This document shows, piece by piece, positions 5,530 through 11,151 of a stretch of 11,151 bases of DNA. The stretch lies in NCBI GenBank assembly GCA_905214675.1, contig CAJMMS010000054.1, forward strand, positions 1 through 11,151, read 5' to 3'. Under the pieces are notes generated by a model. That model saw only the letters and a program-made list of their open reading frames with translations. It was not told where the DNA came from and ran no database searches. The DNA is from an uncultured bacterium. GTDB lineage: Bacteria > Bacillota > Clostridia > Lachnospirales > Lachnospiraceae. Made by a program: the position numbers and the translations under genes. Each line of letters begins with the position of its first letter. Position 1 is the first letter of the stretch.

Positions 5530-8091
5530 TTATTTTTTTCTTCCGCAGCACTGTTTGTATTTCTTTCCACTTCCACACGGGCACGGATCGTTTGGATAAA
5601 TCTTCTTTTCTTCCCGTTTCTGAGGTGCATTCTGCATGGAATCATCTTTGTTTGTTCCAGTTACTTTTGCAACTTCTTCACGTTCTACTTTCTGCTCCAG
5701 ACTTACATGATACAGAAGTTTCAGTGTATCTTCCTGGATTGCAGCAGACATGGCATCAAACATCTCATAAGCGCTCATCTTATATTCTACCAGCGGATCT
5801 TTCTGTCCATACGCCTGCAGACCGATGCCCTGGCGGAGCTGATCCATATCATCAATATGATCCATCCATTTTCTGTCGATGACTTTCAGAAGAATGACAC
5901 GTTCCAGTTCACGGATCTGTTCCGGTTCCGGGAACTCTGCTTCTTTCATTTCATAGAGTTTCACAGCCTGCTCTTTGAGTGTCTGTTTCAGCTCGTTTTT
6001 CTTCATCTTTCCGGAAACCTCAATCTTCTGCAGCGGAATGATCGGAATCAGCAGCCCATTCAGTTCCTGCATATTCCATTCTGAGGTATCCTGATCATCA
6101 GAAATACACATATCAACGGTATTGTCTACAATATCCGTGATCATCTTGAAGATGGAATCACGCATGCTTTCTCCGTCCAGTACGCGGCGGCGCTCTTTGT
6201 AAATGATTTCACGCTGCTCGTTGTTGACCTGGTCGTACTCCAGCAGATTTTTACGGATTCCATAGTTGTTTCCTTCGATCTTCATCTGTGCTTTTTCGAT
6301 CGCGCTGGAAAGCATCTTATGCTCAATCTGCTCATTCTCTGCAACACCGATGGATTTAAAAATATTCATCAGACGTTCGGAACCAAACAGACGCATCAGA
6401 TCATCTTCCAGAGAAATATAAAATCTGGATTCTCCAGGGTCACCCTGACGTCCGGAACGTCCACGCAGCTGATTATCAATACGTCTGGACTCATGGCGCT
6501 CCGTACCGATGATCTTCAGACCACCTGCCTCTTTTGCCTCGTCATCCAGTTTAATATCCGTACCACGTCCTGCCATGTTTGTAGCGATTGTAACCGCACC
6601 ATGACGTCCTGCCTCTGCTACAATCTCCGCTTCCAGTTCATGGAACTTCGCATTGAGGACTTTATGCTGGATACCACGCTTCTTCAGCATACTGCTCAGC
6701 AGTTCGGAAGTCTCAATCGTGATGGTACCAACCAGAACCGGCTGCCCTTTTTCATGCGCTTTTTCAATTTCATCCACAACTGCATGGAATTTTTCTTTCT
6801 TTGTCATATATACCGCATCATCCAGGTCTTTACGGATAACCGGTCTGTTTGTCGGAATCTCTACAACGTCCATTCCGTAAATATCACGGAACTCTTTTTC
6901 TTCTGTGAGGGCAGTACCGGTCATACCGGCTTTTTTCTTGTATTTATTAAAGAAATTCTGGAATGTGATCGTTGCAAGTGTCTTACTCTCACGTTTTACT
7001 TTTACATGCTCTTTCGCTTCAATCGCCTGATGCAGACCATCGGAATAGCGTCGTCCCGGCATGATACGTCCGGTAAATTCATCTACGATCAGTACTTCAT
7101 CATCTTTTACCACGTAATCCTGGTCGCGGTGCATCAGACTGTGTGCGCGCAGTGCAAGATTGATATTGTGCTGGATCTCCAGGTTTTCCGGATCAGAAAG
7201 GTTGTCGATCTGGAAGAACTTCTCGACTTTCTTAACACCATCCTGTGTCAGTGTTACAACTTTATCTTTCTCATTAACAATGTAATCTCCGGTCTCTGTA
7301 ATCTCTTCACCCATGATCGCCGACATCTTGGTTACTTCTCCGCTCGCTTCTCCACGTTCCAACTGTTTTGCCAGAATATCACAGACTTCATACAGTTTTG
7401 TTGATTTGCCGCTCTGACCGGAAATGATCAGCGGAGTACGCGCTTCGTCGATCAGAACAGAGTCTACCTCATCGATGATCGCATAATGCAGATCGCGCTG
7501 AACCAGTTGTTCTTTATAAATAACCATGTTATCACGAAGATAATCAAAACCGTCTTCGTTATTTGTAATATAGGTAATATCACAATTATACTGTTTTCTT
7601 CTTTCTTCACTGTCCATAGAGTTCAGTACACATCCAACAGTCAGTCCAAGAAATTCATGGACTTTTCCCATCCATTCGGAATCTCGATGTGCCAGATAAT
7701 CATTGACCGTTACGACATGAACACCTTTTCCCTCCAGTGCATTCAGATATGCCGGCAGTGTAGAAACAAGGGTTTTACCTTCACCGGTTCTCATCTCCGC
7801 GATACGTCCCTGATGAAGAATGATACCTCCGATCAGCTGTACACGGTAATGCTCCATATTCAAAACACGTCGTGCTGCTTCACGAACCGTTGCATAAGCT
7901 TCTGGCAGAAGATCGTCCAGGGTCTCTCCTTCTTCCAGTCTCTTTTTGTATTCTGTCGTCTTTCCACGCAGTTCCTCATCGGAGAGTTCTACCATCGTCG
8001 GACGCAGACTCTCGATTTTTTCAACCAACGGCATAATTCGCTTTACTTCACGTTCACTGTGCGTGCCGAACATTTTCTCAAACAAATTCAT
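5530..8091 (-). CDS. secA: Preprotein translocase ATPase SecA
   Basis: ATP-driven motor that pushes unfolded preproteins through the SecYEG channel; cytoplasmic and membrane-associated. The 853-residue length is normal for a Firmicute SecA. Visible motifs in order: Walker A RTGEGKT (101-107), DEVD Walker B (207-210), the VDEFTGR linker motif (336-342), the helicase motif TNMAGRGTD (504-512) and QLRGRSGRQGDPG (541-553, arginine-finger region). The C-terminus carries the zinc-binding SEC-C tail with Cys at 837, 839, 848 and 849, used for SecB or ribosome contact, after a linker rich in Lys and Asp. GGAG lies a few bases before ATG 8091 and a 17-bp-spaced promoter lies at 8131-8159. It leads a probable secA-prfB operon, with hpf upstream as its own unit. 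No damage or odd composition seen. Confidence 0.99.
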   Translation of the reverse strand: MNLFEKMFGTHSEREVKRIMPLVEKIESLRPTMVELSDEELRGKTTEYKKRLEEGETLDDLLPEAYATVREAARRVLNMEHYRVQLIGGIILHQGRIAEMRTGEGKTLVSTLPAYLNALEGKGVHVVTVNDYLAHRDSEWMGKVHEFLGLTVGCVLNSMDSEERRKQYNCDITYITNNEDGFDYLRDNMVIYKEQLVQRDLHYAIIDEVDSVLIDEARTPLIISGQSGKSTKLYEVCDILAKQLERGEASGEVTKMSAIMGEEITETGDYIVNEKDKVVTLTQDGVKKVEKFFQIDNLSDPENLEIQHNINLALRAHSLMHRDQDYVVKDDEVLIVDEFTGRIMPGRRYSDGLHQAIEAKEHVKVKRESKTLATITFQNFFNKYKKKAGMTGTALTEEKEFRDIYGMDVVEIPTNRPVIRKDLDDAVYMTKKEKFHAVVDEIEKAHEKGQPVLVGTITIETSELLSSMLKKRGIQHKVLNAKFHELEAEIVAEAGRHGAVTIATNMAGRGTDIKLDDEAKEAGGLKIIGTERHESRRIDNQLRGRSGRQGDPGESRFYISLEDDLMRLFGSERLMNIFKSIGVAENEQIEHKMLSSAIEKAQMKIEGNNYGIRKNLLEYDQVNNEQREIIYKERRRVLDGESMRDSIFKMITDIVDNTVDMCISDDQDTSEWNMQELNGLLIPIIPLQKIEVSGKMKKNELKQTLKEQAVKLYEMKEAEFPEPEQIRELERVILLKVIDRKWMDHIDDMDQLRQGIGLQAYGQKDPLVEYKMSAYEMFDAMSAAIQEDTLKLLYHVSLEQKVEREEVAKVTGTNKDDSMQNAPQKREEKKIYPNDPCPCGSGKKYKQCCGRKK

Positions 8092-8130
8092 CGTCTATTT
8101 TCTCCTATTAATCATCTTAAAAACATTTCC

Positions 8131-8159
8131 ATTCTAACACTTTCTCTTATCATAGACAA
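8131..8159 (-). promoter_or_regulatory. Sigma-A-type promoter of secA-prfB
   Basis: TTGTCT (8159-8154) and TAGAAT (8136-8131) on the minus strand are 17 bases apart, with TGT before the -10 as an extended element. Transcription would start near 8124, giving a leader of about 33 nt. It lies downstream of the hpf terminator, so secA does not depend on hpf readthrough. Confidence 0.6.
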
Positions 8160-8200
8160 TTAAAATTTTGTAAATAACCTATGAACAGTCAAAAATCATG

Positions 8201-8266
8201 GAAAAAGCTGCCGCAGCAATGCGCTCAGCCCAAAAATCTACAGCTAAACTCTGCATCCTGCGGCAG
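8201..8266 (-). terminator. Rho-independent terminator of hpf
   Basis: On the minus strand CTGCCGCAG (8266-8258) pairs perfectly with CTGCGGCAG (8216-8208). An inner ATGC/GCAT pair (8256-8253 with 8222-8219) extends the stem across a small internal loop, and CTTTTTC follows (8207-8201). The loop is long, about 30 nt. It lies 48 nt past the hpf stop codon. Confidence 0.75.
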
Positions 8267-8314
8267 TCTCTGATCTACTTTTTTATTTCAGACTTCTCAT
8301 CCAGCCTGCCATCA

Positions 8315-8845
8315 TCAGCATTCCGGTTCGATCAGTCCGTATGTGTTTCCTTTTCTCTTGTATACAACATTTACCTCATCGGTATCTGCATTACGGAATA
8401 CAAAGAAATTATGTCCAAGTAACTCCATCTGTACACAGGCATCTTCCGGAAACATTGGTTTCATGCCAAACTGTTTTGTACGGATGATCTTTACTTCCTC
8501 TTCTTCGCCTTCGGTCTCTTTTTCAATAAATTCTTTGCGAAGGTTTCCACCATCTTTATGTTTTCCGATAATCTTTGTCTTGTACTTGCGAAGCTGTCTT
8601 TCGATCACTTCTTCTACAAGATCTATGGAAACATACATATCATTGCTTACCTGCTCGGAACGGATGATATTTCCTTTTACCGGAATCGTTACTTCGATTT
8701 TCTGTCTGTCTTTTTCCACGCTCAAAGTTACAATAATCTCTGTCTCAGGAGTGAAATATTTTTCCAGCTTTCCAAGCTTATCCGTGACCGCACTTCTTAA
8801 CCCCTCTGTCACTTCAATATTTTTTCCACGAATTGTAAAACGCAT
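8315..8845 (-). CDS. hpf: Ribosome hibernation promoting factor, long form
   Basis: Binds the small ribosomal subunit and joins ribosomes into inactive 100S dimers in stress or stationary phase. The 176-residue product has the N-terminal S30AE-type domain (about 1-95, starting MRFTIRGKN) and a separate C-terminal domain (about 118-172, including KPMFPEDACVQMELLGHNFF) that mediates dimerisation in long-form HPF. The two are joined by a charged linker rich in Glu and Lys. ATG 8845 was chosen because AAGGAG sits nine bases upstream and the family conserves this start. An in-frame ATG at 8914 lies upstream of the -10 box at 8897-8902, so it would not be in the transcript. The position before secA-prfB is conserved in Firmicutes (yvyD in Bacillus subtilis). 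It has its own promoter and terminator. Confidence 0.97.
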   Translation of the reverse strand: MRFTIRGKNIEVTEGLRSAVTDKLGKLEKYFTPETEIIVTLSVEKDRQKIEVTIPVKGNIIRSEQVSNDMYVSIDLVEEVIERQLRKYKTKIIGKHKDGGNLRKEFIEKETEGEEEEVKIIRTKQFGMKPMFPEDACVQMELLGHNFFVFRNADTDEVNVVYKRKGNTYGLIEPEC

Positions 8846-8896
8846 GATACCCAACTCCTTTGCATCTATATTTGCAGTTAAAACTGCTATACCGAC

Positions 8897-8925
8897 ATTA
8901 TAGCAATTTTCCACAATATTTTCAA
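8897..8925 (-). promoter_or_regulatory. Strong sigma-A-type promoter of hpf
   Basis: TTGAAA (8925-8920) and a consensus TATAAT (8902-8897) on the minus strand are separated by 17 bases, with TGC as an extended -10. The leader would be about 45 nt and holds AAGGAG. A perfect but AT-rich inverted repeat, TTACAAA (8932-8938) with TTTGTAA (8951-8957), lies just upstream of the -35 and could be an operator or simply AT-rich DNA. Confidence 0.75.
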
Positions 8926-8994
8926 TCTTTTTTACAAAGTTTTTAGTTTTTTTGTAACACTTCAGCAGTGGCAGGAGTCATCTCTTATCTTATC

Positions 8995-9795
8995 TCATCT
9001 GATATCATAAACCGGTGTGTTATGTCTGCATACCTGCAGGACTTTTTCATATTCCATTGATCCGCCAAAGAGATCCAGTGCACTTCCAATGGTCACATCG
9101 ACCTGATCCTGTCCCAGTTTTTTTAACTCCATCAGATCCTCAAAACTTCCTACTCCTCCGGCATAGGTAACCGGGATATGTCCCCAGTTTCCAAGCATTT
9201 TAACCAGTTCTTTTTCGATACCGGATGCTTTTCCTTCCACATCCACCGCATGGATCAGAAACTCATCACAGCATCCCGCCAGCTTTTCCAGAACAGAAGG
9301 AGTCAGTCTGACACTGGTAAATTTCTGCCAGCGGTCGGTCACAATATAGTAGTCTTCTCCTCTTCTCCTGCAACTCAGATCCAGAACAAGATGCTCTTTT
9401 CCTGTTTTTTTCAAAAGCTTTTTCAGATTTTCTTCGTAGAAGATTCCATCCCGAAACACAAAACTGGTAACGATCACATGAGAAGCACCGGCATTTAAAA
9501 ATTCTTTTGCATTTTCATCGGTAATACCGCCCCCTGCCTGCAGACCTCCCGGATATGTTTGCAGTGCCAGCTTTGCCTGTTCTTTTGTTTTCTGATACCA
9601 CGGAGAATCTTTTGCATTGAGCATGATCACATGTCCGCCGGATATACCATCTTTTTGATATTTCCCGGCAAAAAAAGCCGCATCCTGCTCTGAAACAAAA
9701 TTTTCTTTTGCCTGATTTCCCTGATCTTTCAGACTTCCTCCTACAATCTGTTTTACTTTCCCATTATGTATATCTATGCATGGACGGAATTTCAT
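8995..9795 (-). CDS. hisA: Eukaryotic-type phosphoribosylformimino-AICAR-phosphate isomerase (HisA)
   Basis: Histidine biosynthesis step 4: Amadori isomerisation of ProFAR to PRFAR in a (beta/alpha)8 barrel. The 266-residue sequence resembles yeast HIS6 more than ordinary bacterial HisA: CIDIHNGKVKQIVGG (6-20), ENFVSEQ (31-37), LQAGGGITD (85-93), VIVTSFVF (107-114), DLSCRRRGEDYYIVTDRWQ (139-157), FLIHAVDVEG (179-188), YAGGVGSFEDL (211-221) and GSALDLFGG (237-245). The two catalytic acids are probably D8 and D139. Phosphate sites are GGGI (88-91) and AGG...GSA (212-239). AGGAG precedes ATG 9795. It is preceded by a strong promoter about 200 nt upstream and a leader holding repeat copy B. No other his gene is in the window, so it is an orphan here. 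No clear terminator follows; the stop is 81 nt from the next gene's upstream edge. Confidence 0.9.
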   Translation of the reverse strand: MKFRPCIDIHNGKVKQIVGGSLKDQGNQAKENFVSEQDAAFFAGKYQKDGISGGHVIMLNAKDSPWYQKTKEQAKLALQTYPGGLQAGGGITDENAKEFLNAGASHVIVTSFVFRDGIFYEENLKKLLKKTGKEHLVLDLSCRRRGEDYYIVTDRWQKFTSVRLTPSVLEKLAGCCDEFLIHAVDVEGKASGIEKELVKMLGNWGHIPVTYAGGVGSFEDLMELKKLGQDQVDVTIGSALDLFGGSMEYEKVLQVCRHNTPVYDIR

Positions 9796-9904
9796 CGTAT
9801 CTTCTCCTTTTCTCTGTAAATGCCCCGTTGCTTCTTCTTCAATCTGCCGGAATCTATATCATATGGGAGATGGAATCCCACCGCTGATGTAAACTTACTG
9901 TTTT

Positions 9905-9965
9905 TGCCTGTAGAGGCGGGAATCATCTCACATCTGATTTCAGGACGAATGCACGGACCATTCGT
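9905..9965 (-). repeat. Dispersed hairpin-plus-core intergenic element, copy B, in the hisA leader
   Basis: On the minus strand ACGAATG (9965-9959) and CATTCGT (9951-9945) form a perfect 7-bp hairpin with a 7-nt loop. Six bases later the 34-nt core begins (9938-9905) with ATCAGAT and continues through CCCGCCTCT. It matches copy A (4187-4220, plus strand) at 28/34 positions with the same hairpin-to-core spacing. Within the core, GCCT/AGGC pairs perfectly here and with one wobble in copy A. It lies inside the predicted hisA transcript and is oriented with it. Further hairpins flank it: TGGTTA/TAACCA just after the -10 box, and TGGGA/TCCCA nearer hisA. Confidence 0.6.
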
Positions 9966-9999
9966 ATAATCTGTGGTTAACATTTTTTACACTCTAACC

Positions 10000-10028
10000 A
10001 TTATAGAGAAGTCTTTTTCTTTTGTCTA
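10000..10028 (-). promoter_or_regulatory. Sigma-A-type promoter of hisA
   Basis: TAGACA (10028-10023) and a consensus TATAAT (10005-10000) on the minus strand are exactly 17 bases apart. Transcription would start near 9993, leaving about 198 nt of leader before ATG 9795, unusually long compared with the 30-60 nt leaders of neighbouring genes. The -35 lies just past the lipoprotein stop codon. Confidence 0.7.
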
Positions 10029-10034
10029 CTATAA

Positions 10035-10412
10035 CTAATCTTCTTCCATAGCGCTCTCTTTTCCGTTGCGCATGGTTTCTCCTGTCAGGTCATCCACGGC
10101 ATCTCCAACTGCATCCCCCGCATCTCTTACCATATTTCCTGCATCATCAAGAAGTCCATCCTCGCCATCCGTTCTCCGTCCCTGATCGTTTTTTGAACGG
10201 TTCTGTGTTGTTCCCTTCCCGTTTTCTTCTGTATTTTTATTCTGTGCTGCGCTTTCTGCCTGCGTGGCACTCTCTGTCTGCCTGCTACTTTCTGTCTGCA
10301 TATTGCTTTCTGTCTGTGTCGTCATGGATGTATTTCCATTTCTGGAACATCCGGTAGCACCTGCCAAACAGCATGTGATACCCAAAACTGCCAGCATTTT
10401 CCGTTTTATCAT
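10035..10412 (-). CDS. Small lipoprotein with Gln-Thr-Glu-Ser repeats
   Basis: A 125-residue product of unknown function. Residues 1-21 are a lipoprotein signal (MIKRK, hydrophobic core, then ATGC lipobox), so Cys22 should be lipidated and the rest lie outside the membrane. Residues about 23-65 are low-complexity Ser/Thr/Gln/Glu/Asn with near-repeats of xxQTES encoded by 18-bp tandem repeats. The C-terminal third is acidic with heptad-like DAGNMVRDAGDAVGDAVDDL (about 90-109), perhaps an amphipathic helix. AAAGGAG nine bases upstream supports ATG 10412. It begins 76 nt after the spoVAF stop in the same direction, and a sigma-G-like promoter candidate overlaps that stop. A role in the spore envelope or germination is only suggested by the neighbour and promoter. 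I recognise no named family. Confidence 0.85.
   Translation of the reverse strand: MIKRKMLAVLGITCCLAGATGCSRNGNTSMTTQTESNMQTESSRQTESATQAESAAQNKNTEENGKGTTQNRSKNDQGRRTDGEDGLLDDAGNMVRDAGDAVGDAVDDLTGETMRNGKESAMEED
10252..10317 (-). repeat. 18-bp tandem repeats inside the lipoprotein gene
   Basis: On the plus strand a 12-base block close to CTTTCTGTCTGC recurs at 10252, 10270, 10288 and 10306, separated by 6 variable bases, an 18-bp period with about 3.7 copies. The frame is kept, giving hexapeptides ending in QTES or QAES. Such arrays commonly change copy number by slippage without breaking the frame. Confidence 0.8.
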
Positions 10413-10464
10413 ATTTCTCGACTCCTTTTCTGTACATTTTAACGGAGCTTTCCGCTCTCAGTTC

Positions 10465-10494
10465 TAATATGCATCCAAACGTGTCTTTTTATTC
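10465..10494 (-). promoter_or_regulatory. Possible sigma-G-like forespore promoter for the lipoprotein gene
   Basis: The minus strand has GAATA (10494-10490) and CATATTA (10471-10465) separated by 18 bases. These match the Bacillus sigma-G consensus (GHATR, 17-18 bases, CATNHTA) that I recall. The -35 overlaps the last codons of spoVAF. Transcription would start near 10458, leaving about 45 nt before ATG 10412. The motif is short and chance matches are common, so this is a candidate only. Confidence 0.35.
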
Positions 10495-11151
10495 GTTTTC
10501 ATGCACTTCATATGAAATCCTTTTCCGGAAAATCCTTCTTGCCAGTTGTTTTCCATCAAATGGAATCCATGGATAAAGATAACTTTTTCCAGAAACCGTA
10601 CGGTTACACAACATGGAAAGAAAACTGAGTATGACACCTGCCACATAGCCGGCAAGTCCGAAAACGGCTGTCAGGATCAGAAGAAGAATCCGCATAAATT
10701 TCAACGCATATCCCAGTTCATAACTTGCCTGCGTATAATTTGCAATAGCAACAAATGCCATATACAGCATAGTTTCTGCATTAAACCATCCGGATTTTAC
10801 TGCAAATTCGCCAACAACAAGACCTGCGATCACGCTGAGAGGTGTCGTCAGCATTCCCGGTGTATTGATCGCTGCCAGTTTCAGCCCATCGATTGCAAAT
10901 TCAAGAATAAGTAACTGGGCAATCACCGGGACATAAATCTCTCCACTGATCTGGATAAAAGAAAAGGACGGCGGAATCCACTGCGTGTTCTGTAAAAGCA
11001 GCAGCCAGCTTGGTGTCAGCAGCAGTGTGAGAAGTGCTATGACAAATCTGCTAAGACGCAGATACGTTCCCGTCACCGGCGGAAAATAAAAATCATCCGC
11101 TTCTTCCATAATGTCAAATACCGATACCGGAAGAATCATCACAGCCGGAGA
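10489..11151 (-). CDS. spoVAF: Spore protein SpoVAF / GerA family (GerKA-like), C-terminal part
   Basis: Membrane protein of the GerA/SpoVAF family, which act in the inner spore membrane in germination. The frame is open through the right edge, so only the last 220 residues are seen; the N-terminal soluble domain and true start lie outside. It begins SPAVMILPVSVFDIMEEADDFYFPPVTGTYLRL, followed by about five hydrophobic segments (for example FVIALLTLLLTPSWLLLL and LLLILTAVFGLAGYVAGVI). Conserved family phrases include NTPGMLTTPLSVIAGLVVGEFAV, AIANYTQASYELGYALKFMR and GKSYLYPWIPF. The DYYFPPV-like opening and the NKTVAGKSYLYP-like end recall SpoVAF more than the receptor A subunits, but GerA/GerKA cannot be excluded from this half alone. 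A small lipoprotein follows 76 nt downstream. Family firm; exact paralog uncertain. Confidence 0.85.
   Translation of the reverse strand, partial: SPAVMILPVSVFDIMEEADDFYFPPVTGTYLRLSRFVIALLTLLLTPSWLLLLQNTQWIPPSFSFIQISGEIYVPVIAQLLILEFAIDGLKLAAINTPGMLTTPLSVIAGLVVGEFAVKSGWFNAETMLYMAFVAIANYTQASYELGYALKFMRILLLILTAVFGLAGYVAGVILSFLSMLCNRTVSGKSYLYPWIPFDGKQLARRIFRKRISYEVHENE

Noticed and set aside
6606..6618. TCCTGCCTCTGCT inside secA resembling the repeat core.
   Set aside because: Short match within conserved SecA coding sequence; chance.
8846..8914. A 23-residue N-terminal extension of Hpf from an upstream in-frame ATG.
   Set aside because: The -10 box TATAAT lies at 8902-8897, inside this stretch, and AAGGAG sits right before ATG 8845, where the family starts.
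9792..9983. A 63-codon minus-strand frame from 9983 whose stop overlaps the hisA start as ATGA.
   Set aside because: No ribosome binding site before 9983; it reads through the hisA leader and repeat copy B. The related sequence at 4187-4220 lies in unrelated context and the third relative does not keep the frame, so coding is unlikely. A leader peptide is not fully excluded.
9796..9999. T-box riboswitch or His attenuator in the hisA leader.
   Set aside because: No TGGNACCGCG antiterminator sequence, no terminator with a U-tract, and no cluster of His codons.

Overview
The window looks like chromosomal DNA from a spore-forming, anaerobic gut Firmicute, most likely a Lachnospiraceae relative of Blautia, Ruminococcus or Mediterraneibacter. 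The evidence is the gene order hpf-secA-prfB, a GerA/SpoVAF-type spore protein, an oleate hydratase, an unusual eukaryotic-type HisA, strong AGGAGG-like ribosome binding sites and AT-rich intergenic DNA. Every credible gene is on the minus strand, so transcription runs from high to low coordinates. I see no rRNA, tRNA, CRISPR array, transposase or phage gene.

Right to left, in transcription order: (1) 11151-10489 holds the C-terminal part of a SpoVAF/GerA-family membrane protein, cut by the window edge. A small serine/threonine/glutamine-rich lipoprotein (10412-10035) follows, with a possible sigma-G-like promoter overlapping the spoVAF stop codon. (2) A near-consensus promoter at 10028-10000 and a leader of about 200 nt precede a eukaryotic-type HisA (9795-8995), a stand-alone histidine-pathway isomerase. 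(3) A block central to the translation and secretion machinery follows: long-form hibernation factor Hpf (8845-8315, own promoter and terminator), SecA (8091-5530, own promoter) and release factor 2 (5462-4322). RF2 is encoded in two frames and needs the classical +1 programmed frameshift at an in-frame UGA. SecA and RF2 are only 67 nt apart and probably cotranscribed. (4) A conserved TIM-barrel-like protein of unknown function (DUF7916-like, 4102-3176) comes next. (5) Oleate hydratase (2939-972) carries an added N-terminal hydrophobic anchor and charged linker. (6) The N-terminal 240 residues of a Na+/phosphate cotransporter (720-1) run off the left edge.

The least expected signal is not a gene. 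A 34-nt sequence occurs at 4187-4220 (+) and 9905-9938 (-) with 28/34 identity, and most differences are transitions. In both copies it lies exactly 6 nt after a palindrome whose sequence differs but whose pairing is kept. A weaker third relative lies just after the hisA stop codon (8984-8962, -). This looks like a dispersed structured intergenic element, possibly a small-repeat or RNA family. One copy sits in the hisA leader and one in the prfB/DUF7916 gap, in opposite orientation to local transcription. No intergenic stretch exceeds 300 bases.
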